Part shown: positions 25,455 through 35,277 of the stretch, piece by piece
Position numbering within the stretch: the stretch's first letter is position 1
Layout: every line of letters starts with the position of its first letter
DNA from: Leptolyngbya sp. 'hensonii'
GTDB taxonomy: Bacteria > Cyanobacteriota > Cyanobacteriia > GCF-001939115
DNA: 64,000 bases
NCBI RefSeq assembly: GCF_001939115.1
Contig: NZ_MQTZ01000049.1
Coordinates: forward strand, 1-64,000
Direction: 5' to 3'
Position numbers and translations under genes: made by a program
The notes under the pieces: generated by a model
Database searches by the model: none
Seen by the model: the letters and a program-made list of their open reading frames with translations, nothing else
What the model was told of the DNA's origin: nothing

Positions 25455-26291
25455 ATGAAAACATTCTTCACCCATACCCTGGCGATCGCCTCCCTGCTTT
25501 CCGGTACTACCCTCTCGGTTTCCCCTGCTCAAGCAGCCAGCTTCTCCTGGGGACAATGGACCAGTCCCTCATCCCTGCAAGTAAAAAGCAAAACCACAGA
25601 CCAAACTGGATTCCAGGCTCTCATGCCAGAATTTCAGAAATTTGTTCAACTGGAAAATCAGGTTCTCAATAATCCAGAAACCTATGCCGTAGACCCGACA
25701 AAGCTGACTCTGACAGTGGATAGTGCCGTTCGAGTCTACTTCCTGAACGAAGGTGCAAGCTACAAGAACCAGTTGGCCTACGATGGCACCACCTCATCCA
25801 GCTATCAAGCTAAACTGATCTTCAACAATGTGTCGGCTTACGATAGCCTTAAGCCCAACCCAGAGGGTCCTTTGACTATTGGGGATTACGTCGATCTGGG
25901 GGTCATGCAAGGCGGCACAAAACTGAACTTCTGGATCAGAACCAATGGCTACAACGGGGGTGCCAATGTTTACGGTAGCAGTGCAACCCTGAATCCAGAT
26001 CAACTGGAGCACATGGTGAGCTACGTTTACAAGGACTATCTGATTCTGGGGTTTGAAGACCTCTATGGCCCCAAAGGGCTATTTGGTGGCAAAAACGAAG
26101 GCTCTGATCGGGATTTTAACGATGTCCTGTTTGTGGTGGATATCGGTAAAACCAATATTCTCAACCTGACAGTCCTGCCCCAATCCGCCCTGAAGCAATC
26201 GGTTCCCGAAGCCACTCTGGGCAGTTTCGGATGGGGCGCGATCGGGCTGCTCCTCTTTAAGAAACAACGCAAACCCGTAAACAAGGTATAA
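25455..26291 (+). CDS. Exported DUF4114 protein with PEP-CTERM-like tail
   Basis: A 278-residue surface or extracellular protein. The N-terminal signal peptide ([22 protein letters not shown]) is clear. The C-terminal third has the DUF4114 signature, with [11 protein letters not shown] followed by [13 protein letters not shown], a likely calcium-binding beta-sandwich. The C-terminus [24 protein letters not shown] has the PEP-like motif, a hydrophobic stretch and a basic cluster of a PEP-CTERM sorting signal, so an exosortase may process it. No exosortase gene is in the window. Function unknown. Confidence 0.8.
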   Translation: MKTFFTHTLAIASLLSGTTLSVSPAQAASFSWGQWTSPSSLQVKSKTTDQTGFQALMPEFQKFVQLENQVLNNPETYAVDPTKLTLTVDSAVRVYFLNEGASYKNQLAYDGTTSSSYQAKLIFNNVSAYDSLKPNPEGPLTIGDYVDLGVMQGGTKLNFWIRTNGYNGGANVYGSSATLNPDQLEHMVSYVYKDYLILGFEDLYGPKGLFGGKNEGSDRDFNDVLFVVDIGKTNILNLTVLPQSALKQSVPEATLGSFGWGAIGLLLFKKQRKPVNKV

Positions 26292-26311
26292 TAAGCCTAA
26301 ACGTAGTCGTT

Positions 26312-27700
26312 ATGAGTTCATTTCTTGCCATGGCGAATCCGGCAATTGAAAACCTGGTAATTATTGGCTCCGGCCCTGCTGGATACACCGCTGCTATCTA
26401 TGCTGCCCGCGCAAACCTGAAGCCTTTTGTCTTTGAAGGCTTCCAGGCAGGAGGTCTGCCTGGGGGACAATTGATGACCACTACGGAAGTCGAGAATTTT
26501 CCTGGCTTCCCCCAGGGCATCATGGGGCCAGAACTGATGGATCTGATGCGGGCTCAGGCAGTCCGTTGGGGAGCTGAACTGTATACCGAAGATGTCACCT
26601 TTGTAGATTTCACCCAACGCCCCTTCATCATTCGCTCTGAGGAACGGGAAGTTCGAGCCCATACTGTGGTGATTGCGACGGGGGCCACTGCCCGACGCTT
26701 GGGCTTACCCGGTGAAGGCCAGTACTGGAGCCGGGGCATTTCTGCCTGCGCCATCTGCGATGGTGCCACCTCCGTCTTCCGCAACAGTGAATTGGCCGTA
26801 ATTGGCGGTGGCGACTCCGCCACCGAAGAGGCCATTTATCTGACCAAGTATGGATCCCAGGTGCATCTATTGGTTCGGAGTGAGAAAATGCGGGCCAGCA
26901 AAGCCATGCAGGATCGGGTCTTGCGAAATCCTAAAATCACTGTCCACTGGAATACCCAGGCTATTGATGTCGTGGGGGATGATAAATGGATGACGGGCCT
27001 GAAGGTCGAGAACAGGCAGACCGGCGAAGTTCAAGAATTGCCCGTCAAAGGTCTGTTCTATGCGATCGGGCATACCCCCAACACTGCCCTCTTTAAAGGT
27101 CAGTTAGACCTGGATGAAGCGGGCTATATTATCACCCAGGCAGATTCTGCTGCCACCAATATTGATGGCGTGTTCGCTGCTGGAGATGTCCAGGACCATG
27201 AGTATCGCCAAGCCATTACTGCTGCTGGATCCGGTTGTATGGCGGCTCTCCTGGCAGAACGCTGGCTCTCAGCCCATGAGTTGATTCAGGAGTTTCACCA
27301 GACGGAAGCTTCAGAAAATCCAGTAGCTGAACCGGCTCCGAAGAAAACCGAGGCTGAGCAGACGGCTGAATTTGATGCCATGGCTACCCGTCATCAGGGT
27401 GGGTACGCCCTACGGAAGCTCTATCATGACAGCGATCGCCTGATTGTCGTGAAGTACGCCTCTCCTACCTGCGGTCCTTGCCATACCCTGAAGCCTATCC
27501 TGAGTAAGGTGGTTGATGAATTTGACGGCAAGATCCACTTCATTGAGATTGACCTCGAACAGGACCCAGAAATTGCTGAATCTGCTGGTGTGGTTGGGAC
27601 TCCGACAGTCCAGTTCTTCAAGAACAAGGACCTGGTTGGTGAACTAAAAGGGGTGAAGCAAAAGAGCCAGTATCGCCAGACGATCGAGCAGTATCTCTGA
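26312..27700 (+). CDS. ntrC: NADPH-dependent thioredoxin reductase C (NTRC)
   Basis: A fusion of thioredoxin reductase with its own thioredoxin, found in cyanobacteria and chloroplasts. It uses NADPH to reduce 2-Cys peroxiredoxins. FAD binding: [16 protein letters not shown]; redox CAIC at 146-149; NADPH loop [10 protein letters not shown]; second FAD motif [11 protein letters not shown] linker of about 50 residues leads to the thioredoxin domain with CGPC (387-390). The 462 residues match the family. The ATG at 26330 ([13 protein letters not shown]) is an equally likely start. A strong terminator follows. Confidence 0.95.
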   Translation: MSSFLAMANPAIENLVIIGSGPAGYTAAIYAARANLKPFVFEGFQAGGLPGGQLMTTTEVENFPGFPQGIMGPELMDLMRAQAVRWGAELYTEDVTFVDFTQRPFIIRSEEREVRAHTVVIATGATARRLGLPGEGQYWSRGISACAICDGATSVFRNSELAVIGGGDSATEEAIYLTKYGSQVHLLVRSEKMRASKAMQDRVLRNPKITVHWNTQAIDVVGDDKWMTGLKVENRQTGEVQELPVKGLFYAIGHTPNTALFKGQLDLDEAGYIITQADSAATNIDGVFAAGDVQDHEYRQAITAAGSGCMAALLAERWLSAHELIQEFHQTEASENPVAEPAPKKTEAEQTAEFDAMATRHQGGYALRKLYHDSDRLIVVKYASPTCGPCHTLKPILSKVVDEFDGKIHFIEIDLEQDPEIAESAGVVGTPTVQFFKNKDLVGELKGVKQKSQYRQTIEQYL

Positions 27701-27751
27701 TAACCTGCCCTGGAAGCTTCGCGTAAAGGCACTATGACTTGAAGATGTGGA

Positions 27752-27774
27752 AACCCGCACAGGCGGGTTTTTTC
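27752..27774 (+). terminator. Rho-independent terminator after ntrC
   Basis: AACCCGC (27752-27758), loop ACAG, GCGGGTT (27763-27769), then TTTTC. Confidence 0.85.
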
Positions 27775-27860
27775 TTGTCGCAGTTGTCTCGACTCGAACA
27801 GTTTGGAAAAAGTGCCAAACTAGAAGCAGTCATTTGAGACAACCTCAGGAGGCTGGAGCG

Positions 27861-28427
27861 ATGACCCTCTCTACTGAAAAGAAGGTTTGGACCGATGAGA
27901 AATTTATGGCCCTGCCTAAGGACGGGCATCGCTATGAGTTGGTCGATGGTGAGGTTCTGGATATAGGCAATTCAGGCATGGAGCATGGTGGCATCGGCTC
28001 ACTGCTGGGTGGTCTTTTAGCAATTTATGTTAGGCAGCACAAGCTGGGCACTGTCTGTGATTCCAGTACGGCGTTTACGTTGAAAAATGGCAATAAGCGA
28101 TCGCCCGATGTGTCCTTTGTCTCTAAAGACCAACTCAAAGGGCTGAAACGTCCTCCTCGTGGTTTTTTTCAAGGTTCCCCGGATCTGGCCGTTGAAATCC
28201 TTTCCCCCAGCAACACGATCGAAGAAATCCACGACAAGATTGTGGAATATTTCGAGAATGACTCTCGTTTAGTTTGGGTTATCCATCCCGACGAGAAGTA
28301 TGTGTTGGTGTACCACTCTCCCGAACCCGATCGGTTTTTGCGCTCTCCAGATTGCCTCGATGGAGAAGGGGTAGTGCCGGGGTTTTCGATGGCGGTATCC
28401 GAACTGTTTGAAGAATGGGATTTTTAG
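27861..28427 (+). CDS. Uma2 family (DUF820) putative endonuclease
   Basis: A 188-residue member of a restriction-endonuclease-like family greatly expanded in cyanobacteria; the true function is unknown. The start at 27861 (MTLSTEKKVWTDEKFMALPKDG) has AGGAGG about 12 nt upstream; the frame is open to 27747 but that part runs over the ntrC terminator. The PD-(D/E)xK-like residues sit in RSPDVSFV, LAVEILSPSN and EIHDKIVEY, and YELVDGEVLDIG is the family opening. No partner genes are obvious. Confidence 0.85.
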   Translation: MTLSTEKKVWTDEKFMALPKDGHRYELVDGEVLDIGNSGMEHGGIGSLLGGLLAIYVRQHKLGTVCDSSTAFTLKNGNKRSPDVSFVSKDQLKGLKRPPRGFFQGSPDLAVEILSPSNTIEEIHDKIVEYFENDSRLVWVIHPDEKYVLVYHSPEPDRFLRSPDCLDGEGVVPGFSMAVSELFEEWDF

Positions 28428-28562
28428 GAGGCTGGGGCCATGAGGGCTTCCGCCTGAGATTGCAGTAACCACATGTCCCTGTCAAGTTCTGGAATCATAT
28501 CCGACTCTTGGTCAAAAGTTTGTGTTAGGACTATTCTATAGATACGACAAATCAGAACGTCT

Positions 28563-29057
28563 ATGACCGCAGCCAAAGCTGAACCAAAGCTAGAAAGGAC
28601 AAATCCGTCAGACCAGATGGCAGCAGCCAGGGCAGCAGCGAAGGAGCCTTGCCTGCAAGTTCTGTGGGAGTTAGCGCGAACCTACCAGGCCTTCATTACC
28701 TACGATGAGGAAAATATTCGCAAACTGGGTCTAACCTTGCCCCAATTTGATGTCATTGCTACCCTGGGAAATACACCCGGCATGACCATGAATGTCCTAG
28801 CTGAAAAAACATTGGTCACGAAAGGAACCCTGACGGGCATTGTCGATCGCCTGGAAAAAAAGGGCCTGGTTCGCCGCGAAGTGCCCCCTGAGGACCGGCG
28901 CTGTTTTGTCATCGTCCTAACGCCAGAGGGAGAGCGGGTATTTGAAGAGGTCTTTCCCAATCACATTGCCTATTTGAAGCAGCGCTTCGATCGGCTACAA
29001 CCCCAGGAAGCCCAGGAGATTCTGGCCTCATTACAGCGATTGCGGGAGATCTTCTGA
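28563..29057 (+). CDS. MarR family transcriptional regulator
   Basis: A 164-residue winged-helix regulator. The core (LTLPQFDVIATLGNTPGMTMNVLAEKTLVTKGTLTGIVDRLEKKGLV, residues about 57-104) is a typical MarR DNA-binding domain, followed by the wing REVPPEDRRCFVIVLTPEGE. MarR proteins are usually repressors released by small ligands or oxidants. It heads a likely operon: its TGA overlaps the ATG of the DUF2993 gene (TGATG). The ligand and operator are unknown. Confidence 0.9.
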   Translation: MTAAKAEPKLERTNPSDQMAAARAAAKEPCLQVLWELARTYQAFITYDEENIRKLGLTLPQFDVIATLGNTPGMTMNVLAEKTLVTKGTLTGIVDRLEKKGLVRREVPPEDRRCFVIVLTPEGERVFEEVFPNHIAYLKQRFDRLQPQEAQEILASLQRLREIF

Positions 29058-29908
29058 TGGAAATTCTGACAATCCTTCTATCCGGGCTGGTTGGTCTGCT
29101 TTCTCCCCTGGGGTTGCTGGTCGAGGGTGTCGCAGAAGGTGCCATTCGTTCCCAATTCCAATCTGTGGAGCAAGTAGGGATTAGGGTAGATAACGCTCCC
29201 AGCTATCAGATCGTGCAGGGGAAGGCCGATCGAGTTTTTCTGGCGCTGCGGGGTGCCTTTCCACTTCAAGATCTGCGGATTGCAGTTCTGGATGTCGAAA
29301 CCGATCCAGTTGATCTTGCGTTGGGACAGGGTAAGCCCAAGTTAAATCGCCCGTTCCAGGCGGGTATACGGTTGGTCCTGGCCCAAGCAGACCTGAACCG
29401 GGCCTTGCAGAGTTCAGAAATTGCCAGTCAGTTCCGGAACATTGTGATCAATCTGCCCAATGTGCCCCAGGCCCAGCAGATTCAACGCTATGACCTGCTC
29501 AATCCCAGGCTGACTGTTCTGGAAAACAATCGTCTGCGGCTGCAGGTAGACTTGCAGGAGCAAAAACGTCCCGATCGCTTACCGTTAATGGTGGAATTTG
29601 GACTTCAGGCCCTGACAGCTCGTCGGTTAAAACTTGTGGAACCGGTCATCCTGATTGGAGGGGAGCCTGCCCCCCCAGATCTACTGGCCAACTTTACCAA
29701 AGGGATTAATGACCAGTTAGACTTGCAAAACCTGGAGAAGTTAGGGATCACCATTAGGGTTCTGAAATTAGCCATGACGCCGGAACAACAGGTGGAAATT
29801 GCTATCTTTATGCGTATAGAGACTAGTAGCCCCCTGTTGACAGCGGGTTTCCAGCCCCAACTGCCCTCTCCCCTGGCCTACCCTACCCTTTCTCAAGGAG
29901 AGTTTTAA
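29057..29908 (+). CDS. DUF2993 protein (LmeA-like)
   Basis: A 283-residue protein with a hydrophobic N-terminus (ILLSGLVGLLSPLGLLVEG). The rest (ESVEQVGIRVDNAPSYQIVQGKADRV-like opening, then repeated beta strands) resembles the DUF2993 family, which may bind lipids at the envelope. It overlaps the marR gene by 1 nt and is followed after 1 nt by the GerMN gene, so the three are probably cotranscribed. Confidence 0.82.
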   Translation: MEILTILLSGLVGLLSPLGLLVEGVAEGAIRSQFQSVEQVGIRVDNAPSYQIVQGKADRVFLALRGAFPLQDLRIAVLDVETDPVDLALGQGKPKLNRPFQAGIRLVLAQADLNRALQSSEIASQFRNIVINLPNVPQAQQIQRYDLLNPRLTVLENNRLRLQVDLQEQKRPDRLPLMVEFGLQALTARRLKLVEPVILIGGEPAPPDLLANFTKGINDQLDLQNLEKLGITIRVLKLAMTPEQQVEIAIFMRIETSSPLLTAGFQPQLPSPLAYPTLSQGEF

Positions 29909-29909
29909 A

Positions 29910-30530
29910 GTGAACGATCGTAAATTCCCTCGCCGCCCTACAGCCCTCATCCTGGGGGCAGGGGGCATTGTTTTGGCTGCTGCTGGTACTTTTCTGGCTG
30001 TTTATCCTTGGTCCAACCCTAATCGAGTCGAAACACCTTCAGTCCCCACAATAGCCGTCTCTCCCAGTACCCAAACCGCCCCATCCCCCCAAAGTACCCC
30101 TGAGAAACCGGCTCAGGTTTACTGGCTTAGCATCGCGGGGGATGTGACGAAACTGGTGCCCACTCAGGTTAACCTGTCAGCATCCAGCAAAACTACAGAT
30201 GACCTGAAAGCAGCCTTCGATCGCCTGCTGGCCGGTCCACAAAATCCTGACAATGTTACCAGCATCCCTCCCGGAACCACCCTTCGCAATCTGACCATGG
30301 AAGGTGACAATATCCGGATTGATCTGTCCAAAGAATTTACCTCTGGCGGAGGCAGTGCCTCTATGAAGGGAAGGCTGGCTCAGGTGCTCTATACTGCCAC
30401 CAGTATCAAACCAACCGCCAAAGTCTGGATTTCAATCGAGGGCAAACCCTTGACCACATTGGGGGGAGAGGGACTGGAATTAGAACAGCCCTTAACCCGT
30501 CAAAACTTTGAAGAGAATTTTCCCCTCTAG
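29910..30530 (+). CDS. GerMN domain envelope protein
   Basis: A 206-residue membrane-anchored protein. One N-terminal helix (TALILGAGGIVLAAAGTFLAVY) is followed by a Pro/Ser/Thr-rich linker and a GerMN domain (about 65-200: AAFDRLLAGPQNPDNVTSIPPGTTLRNL, IRIDLSKEFTSGGGSASMKGRLAQVLYT). GerMN domains occur in spore germination and lipoprotein LpqB proteins; the role in cyanobacteria is unknown. The GTG start at 29910 has AAGGAG 9 nt upstream. It is the last gene of the marR unit. Confidence 0.85.
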   Translation: MNDRKFPRRPTALILGAGGIVLAAAGTFLAVYPWSNPNRVETPSVPTIAVSPSTQTAPSPQSTPEKPAQVYWLSIAGDVTKLVPTQVNLSASSKTTDDLKAAFDRLLAGPQNPDNVTSIPPGTTLRNLTMEGDNIRIDLSKEFTSGGGSASMKGRLAQVLYTATSIKPTAKVWISIEGKPLTTLGGEGLELEQPLTRQNFEENFPL

Positions 30531-30535
30531 AACCC

Positions 30536-30769
30536 TCAGGTTTCACTTAAAACTTCTAACTCTGCCTCTTGCAGATGAACTTTAAATTTGTTCGTAAATT
30601 TCACCACAATGGGCAGATTGGCACTGATGGGACGGTCCTGCCACTGATTTGCAAAATCAATCACTTCACCTTCCTGGCCCTGCAAATCGAAGGCTTGATT
30701 GCGATGCTCCGGGTGATGATAGATCACAACTGACTTACTGACTCTAACCCGATCGCCAACCTTGACCAT
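30536..30769 (-). CDS. ftrV: Ferredoxin-thioredoxin reductase, variable chain
   Basis: The small SH3-like subunit that stabilises the catalytic chain of ferredoxin-thioredoxin reductase, which passes photosynthetic electrons to thioredoxins. VGDRVRVSKSVVIYHHPEHRNQAFDLQGQEGEV and RPISANLPIVVKF match the family closely. The start at 30769 (MVKVGDRVRV) has GGAGG 8 nt upstream and gives 77 residues; the open frame reaches 30886, but the extension is not protein-like. It converges on the GerMN gene. Confidence 0.93.
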   Translation of the reverse strand: MVKVGDRVRVSKSVVIYHHPEHRNQAFDLQGQEGEVIDFANQWQDRPISANLPIVVKFTNKFKVHLQEAELEVLSET

Positions 30770-30989
30770 GCAGCAATCCTCCGTTCCACAAACCGTAATA
30801 TATTCTGATTTTCTCATATTTGAGGTGCTATTCCTGTACAGGAGATAGCCTGGGAAGCCGCAACTGAATTCGGGGTGCCTGGACAACGAGGCAAGCCTGA
30901 AGGTAGTGTCTATTGATACTCCTGAGTGCTTAAATCCTATCAGTACCCAACAGCGTCATAGAAGCCTCTCCTGGAGGCATGAAACTCAA

Positions 30990-31063
30990 TGGACACAACT
31001 GGACTCGAACCAGTGACCCCCACGATGTCAACGTGGTGCTCTAACCAACTGAGCTATGCGTCC
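30990..31063 (-). tRNA. tRNA-Val (anticodon GAC)
   Basis: The acceptor GGACGCA pairs with TGTGTCC and A is the discriminator. The anticodon stem CCACG/CGTGG encloses TTGACAT (anticodon GAC), and the T-loop is GTTCGAGTC. The length is 74 nt and CCA is not encoded. Confidence 0.95.
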
Positions 31064-31114
31064 GAACGGCTCTTAATTATCTCATAAAATTAGCAAAAAA
31101 AGCAACTGAAAGAC

Positions 31115-31155
31115 TTTAGCGGTGGGATGGGCAGAGCCGCTCTCCCACCGCTAAA
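31115..31155 (-). terminator. Terminator of the rpoB-rpoC1-rpoC2 unit
   Basis: TTTAGCGGTGGGA (31115-31127) and TCCCACCGCTAAA (31143-31155) form a perfect 13-bp stem, 15 nt past the rpoC2 stop. On the minus strand GTCTTTC follows, then a run of seven T about 20 nt further on. Confidence 0.75.
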
Positions 31156-31170
31156 ACCCTTTAAGTCAGA

Positions 31171-34100
31171 CTATTCGTCATCATCACCATCATCGTTGCC
31201 ATCATCACTGTCGTAGTCATCATCCAGGTCGTTGGTCGGATAGTCTCCCCCAATCAACTCATCGTCATCCAGAATCCCTGGTTTCTCGGCTTCGCCAAAA
31301 CGCTCAAAGCTGAAGGTAGGACGGTCTTCAAATCCGGTTTCCAGGCCATAGGCTCGGGCCGTCCGATCGTCCAGAACCACATCCTTCAGATCCACATCAT
31401 CATCAAAGATAGTGCTGGGATCATAGGAGAGGTCAATGTCAGGACTGCCGACTTCCTCATAGGCATTGAACCCAGTTCCTGCAGGAATCAGGCGTCCGAT
31501 AATGACGTTTTCCTTCAGACCCCGGAGCCAGTCAGACTTTCCTTCTATCGCAGCCTCAGTCAGGACCCGAGTCGTTTCCTGGAAACTGGCAGCAGAGATG
31601 AAACTATCCGTATTCAGGGAAGCCTTCGTAATCCCCAACAGCACCGGAGTGTACTCAGCCGGAGCACCACCGGTAATCGCCATAGCTTCATTCACCTGCT
31701 GAATCTGGTAAAGCTCTACCAGTTCTCCCGGCAACATGGTGGTATCTCCCCCGTCATCTACCCTGGCTTTAGATGTCATCTGCCGCACAATCACTTCAAT
31801 GTGTTTGTCGGAGATGTCAATTCCCTGAGACTGGTATACAGACTGGACTTCATTCACCAGGAAGGTTTGCACCTTTTGCAAACTCACCAGAGCCGCATCA
31901 TGCCCCCCCAACTGCTCCCGATTAATCCGGAAGAAAATTTCCAGAATCTCATGGGGATTAGAGGGACCGTCCGTGATCGGTTCTGCCCCTCCCACTTCCT
32001 GGCCATCGGAAACAATCACATTCTGACCAGGACCGATCGGATAGTCTGTAACCACCCCATCCGCTTCGATGATTTTAATCTCCACCGTATCGTCTTCACC
32101 AAAGTGAACCTGAGCGATACCAGGCCGCTCCGCCAGAACACAGGCTTCTTTAGGTTTCCGGGCTTCCAACAGTTCTTCAATCCGGGGTAGACCCTGGATG
32201 ATATCTCCCGTCTTGGTACGTTCAAACACAAGCAGCACCAGATTATCACCCCGTTGCACCAGATCACCATCATCAATATGCAACACAGCACCAGGAGACA
32301 CCCGATAAGGACGAGCAACCCTGAGAAAAACTTGAGACCCCTCAATCCGGATGACCTGGCCTGAATCCGAAGCCATCACACCCGAGGCAACCTCATCTTT
32401 AGTAGCTACCAGCAGATCCCCCACTTGGACCGATGGAGTTTTACCCTGGGCATCGATCGCAATCTGGTCAGAATCACGGACAATCAGAACCCGTCGGATG
32501 GCCTCCGAACCTTCCTTAATTCCCCGAACTTCTCCGGCTTCCTTAGATTGAATCTCAGTCCGGGCCACCACCGCACCTGGAGCAATCTGCTCCCCATCAC
32601 GAACCAGCAGCCGCGTGTGAGTACTTCCCTGGGTTTGATCAGCCGCAACATCGCGACGAATAACCAGGGACTCCAGAATAACCAGTTGCAGACGCATCAC
32701 TTCTGGATCAGTCTCATCGGGAATCAGCTCAATATCAGCAGCCAGTTGAGGGGCATCCTTATCGATTTCCAGCACCAGTTGAGTCCTGAGCAATTCCAGC
32801 CCTTCCACAGACTTGACGCGCTCACCATCCTTGTAGGGCAGCCGCTGAATCGCCCGTAACCGAATCGATCGACCCGATTCATTCGTTGATTCCTGACTGG
32901 GAACTGAGGGTTCATCAGGTACCGTGAATTCCGTCACAGGCCTCAATAACAGGGCCGGTCCTTCAGGAGTTTCCACATATTCCACATATCGCAGTTCTTC
33001 AGCCACTAGGCCTGGAATAATTTCCTGACCCGGGCTGACCAGAGAACTTTCCCGGTTCACCACATCATTCGGGTTATCCACCATGTGCAGTTCACCAGGC
33101 TTAACCATGATTTCCCGCAAAATATCATTCTTTTGCAGAACCTCAACCACACCGCTGCTCTGACAGAAGATATCTTTAACCACTTCAGTCCCGGCTTCGA
33201 CGTACTGACCATCTTCCACCAGCAAAAGGGAGATATCCTTATTCACTTCATGGGCTTCCTCTGGAATCCACAGGATCGTGCCTCCCTGGACCACCTCATA
33301 CCCCTGCTTGGCCTTCCCCTTTTTGGCCACATCAATCCCAGAGTATTTGATGATACCTCCAGTTTGGGTATGGTAACTATCATCAATAAGTTCAGCTACA
33401 ACCTGACCATTCGTCACTTTGGTTCCGGGAGTAGCCTTTAGCAAGAAGCGCTGATTGAAATTGGTTTCAACCAGATACTGATCTCGCCCTTGTTGGCTTT
33501 CAACTCTCACCCGGGCCTGATCCAGCAGCACCGAAGCCGTAATAATTTCTACTTCACGGCCTCCTTTGCCCTCACCTTCCTGGGGCAGACGGACTATCCC
33601 CCCATGCTCTGTCACCAATTTGGTTTCAGCCAGAACACTATTGGACTGGATATGATCCCCATTCTTGACAATCGGCTCTGCTCCAGGGGGCAGATTATAA
33701 ACCTCCCCAGAGAGAATCCAGAGCAGACCCCCTCTTTGGGCAATGCGGGTGGTATTGCCCTGACGGTCCTTCTTTTCTTCCGGAATAATATCTGCAAACC
33801 TGACCTCTCCCGCCAGGTCAGAAGCCACGTCTTTGGTTGCTTTTTCTGTAGTTTTGCGGGTCCGGCTGGCCAGGGGAACTTCTGCCAGGATCTGGTCTTT
33901 CTTAACCTGTTCCCCATCCTTCAGTACAAACAGAGTTGTTCCCTGGTTAAGGGACACTTTCTCTTTGTTCCCGCCTCCTTCCACAATCAGATCGGCGTTC
34001 ACTTCCACCAGCAACGCATCCTCTCCATGGCGCGTCCGCAGAGCGCGGGTCCGAATGTTTTTCGGATAGCGAACCACCCCATCAAATGGAGCCCGCACCA

Positions 34101-35181
34101 GACGAGCCATCTCACCCGTAAAGACCCCGCCCGTGTGGAAGGTCCGCATGGTGAGCTGAGTTCCCGGCTCACCGATCGACTGAGCCGCAATAATCCCCAC
34201 GGCTTCTCCCATATCCACTAGATGGGCATGGGCCAGACTCCAGCCATAGCAACGCTGACAAACTGAGCGAGTCGCTTCGCAAGTCAGGGGAGAACGCACC
34301 ACCACCATCTCAACCTTAGCGGCTGCAATGGCCTGACAGAGTTCATCGGAAATATCCTGATTGCGGGGAGCAATAACCTCTCCTGTTTCAGGGTGCAGCA
34401 CATCTTCAGCGACGACTCGGCCAAACAGACGATCTTTCAGCGGGATAAGAACCCGATCACCATCCGTCATGCTGCGCAGGGGAATTCCGCGTGGGGTGCC
34501 ACAATCTGCCTCCCGAATAATCACATCCTGAGACACATCCACCAGACGACGGGTCAGATACCCAGAGTCTGCCGTGCGCAGTGCAGTATCTACCAGGCCC
34601 TTTCGAGCTCCATAAGACGAGATGATATATTCAGTAACCGTTAGCCCTTCTCGAAAGTTCGTTTTAATCGGCAGGTCAATAATTTCCCCTTGAGGGTCAG
34701 CCATCAAACCCCGCATCCCGACAAGCTGGCGCACCTGGGAAATGTTTCCCCGTGCCCCTGAGAAGGCCATCATGTAAACTGAGTTCAGGGGATTATTCTT
34801 CCGGAAGTTCCGGACAACTTCATCTTTCAGCTCTTCGCTGGTCCCATTCCAGGTATCAATAACCTTCTGGAATCGCTCTACCTCAGTGATTTCGCCACGG
34901 GTATAACGGCTTTCGGTCAAACGAATCTGCTCCTCGGCTGCTTCCAGCAATCTTCGCTTACTGGGGGGAACCTGCAAATCCTCCACACTGATAGAGACCC
35001 CCGCCCGAGTCGCAAACCGGAATCCCAAATCTTTCAACAGGTCTGCCATTTGGGCGGTGCGGGCAGTCCCATGATTCGTAAAAGCCCAGGCAATTAACTT
35101 TTTTAACTGTCCTTTATCAACAATCCGGTTCCGAAAAATCTTCTGAACTTCCGACTTCTGACTTGCGTTTTGCTCTGCCAT
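31171..35181 (-). CDS. rpoC2: RNA polymerase subunit beta''
   Basis: The C-terminal piece of the split beta' subunit, as in cyanobacteria and plastids. The chain has 1336 residues. The conserved start ([26 protein letters not shown]), the trigger-loop region ([28 protein letters not shown]) and the C-terminal clamp part ([41 protein letters not shown]) are intact. Between them lies the large cyanobacterial insertion of about 600 residues made of repeated sandwich-barrel hybrid motifs. An acidic tail of Asp residues ends the protein. It follows rpoC1 after 96 nt. Confidence 0.97.
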   Translation of the reverse strand: MAEQNASQKSEVQKIFRNRIVDKGQLKKLIAWAFTNHGTARTAQMADLLKDLGFRFATRAGVSISVEDLQVPPSKRRLLEAAEEQIRLTESRYTRGEITEVERFQKVIDTWNGTSEELKDEVVRNFRKNNPLNSVYMMAFSGARGNISQVRQLVGMRGLMADPQGEIIDLPIKTNFREGLTVTEYIISSYGARKGLVDTALRTADSGYLTRRLVDVSQDVIIREADCGTPRGIPLRSMTDGDRVLIPLKDRLFGRVVAEDVLHPETGEVIAPRNQDISDELCQAIAAAKVEMVVVRSPLTCEATRSVCQRCYGWSLAHAHLVDMGEAVGIIAAQSIGEPGTQLTMRTFHTGGVFTGEMARLVRAPFDGVVRYPKNIRTRALRTRHGEDALLVEVNADLIVEGGGNKEKVSLNQGTTLFVLKDGEQVKKDQILAEVPLASRTRKTTEKATKDVASDLAGEVRFADIIPEEKKDRQGNTTRIAQRGGLLWILSGEVYNLPPGAEPIVKNGDHIQSNSVLAETKLVTEHGGIVRLPQEGEGKGGREVEIITASVLLDQARVRVESQQGRDQYLVETNFNQRFLLKATPGTKVTNGQVVAELIDDSYHTQTGGIIKYSGIDVAKKGKAKQGYEVVQGGTILWIPEEAHEVNKDISLLLVEDGQYVEAGTEVVKDIFCQSSGVVEVLQKNDILREIMVKPGELHMVDNPNDVVNRESSLVSPGQEIIPGLVAEELRYVEYVETPEGPALLLRPVTEFTVPDEPSVPSQESTNESGRSIRLRAIQRLPYKDGERVKSVEGLELLRTQLVLEIDKDAPQLAADIELIPDETDPEVMRLQLVILESLVIRRDVAADQTQGSTHTRLLVRDGEQIAPGAVVARTEIQSKEAGEVRGIKEGSEAIRRVLIVRDSDQIAIDAQGKTPSVQVGDLLVATKDEVASGVMASDSGQVIRIEGSQVFLRVARPYRVSPGAVLHIDDGDLVQRGDNLVLLVFERTKTGDIIQGLPRIEELLEARKPKEACVLAERPGIAQVHFGEDDTVEIKIIEADGVVTDYPIGPGQNVIVSDGQEVGGAEPITDGPSNPHEILEIFFRINREQLGGHDAALVSLQKVQTFLVNEVQSVYQSQGIDISDKHIEVIVRQMTSKARVDDGGDTTMLPGELVELYQIQQVNEAMAITGGAPAEYTPVLLGITKASLNTDSFISAASFQETTRVLTEAAIEGKSDWLRGLKENVIIGRLIPAGTGFNAYEEVGSPDIDLSYDPSTIFDDDVDLKDVVLDDRTARAYGLETGFEDRPTFSFERFGEAEKPGILDDDELIGGDYPTNDLDDDYDSDDGNDDGDDDE

Positions 35182-35277
35182 GTTAACCCTTTGCCCCTCA
35201 AATTAGGACGTTTTGAGTGATGCGTTTTGAGCCATAAGGTCGCCAAAAAATCCCAGCTCCCATGACTCAAAACTGAT

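Noticed and set aside
33490-34221. A 243-codon open frame antisense to rpoC2
   Set aside because: Shadow of a conserved gene; no family features or start signals.
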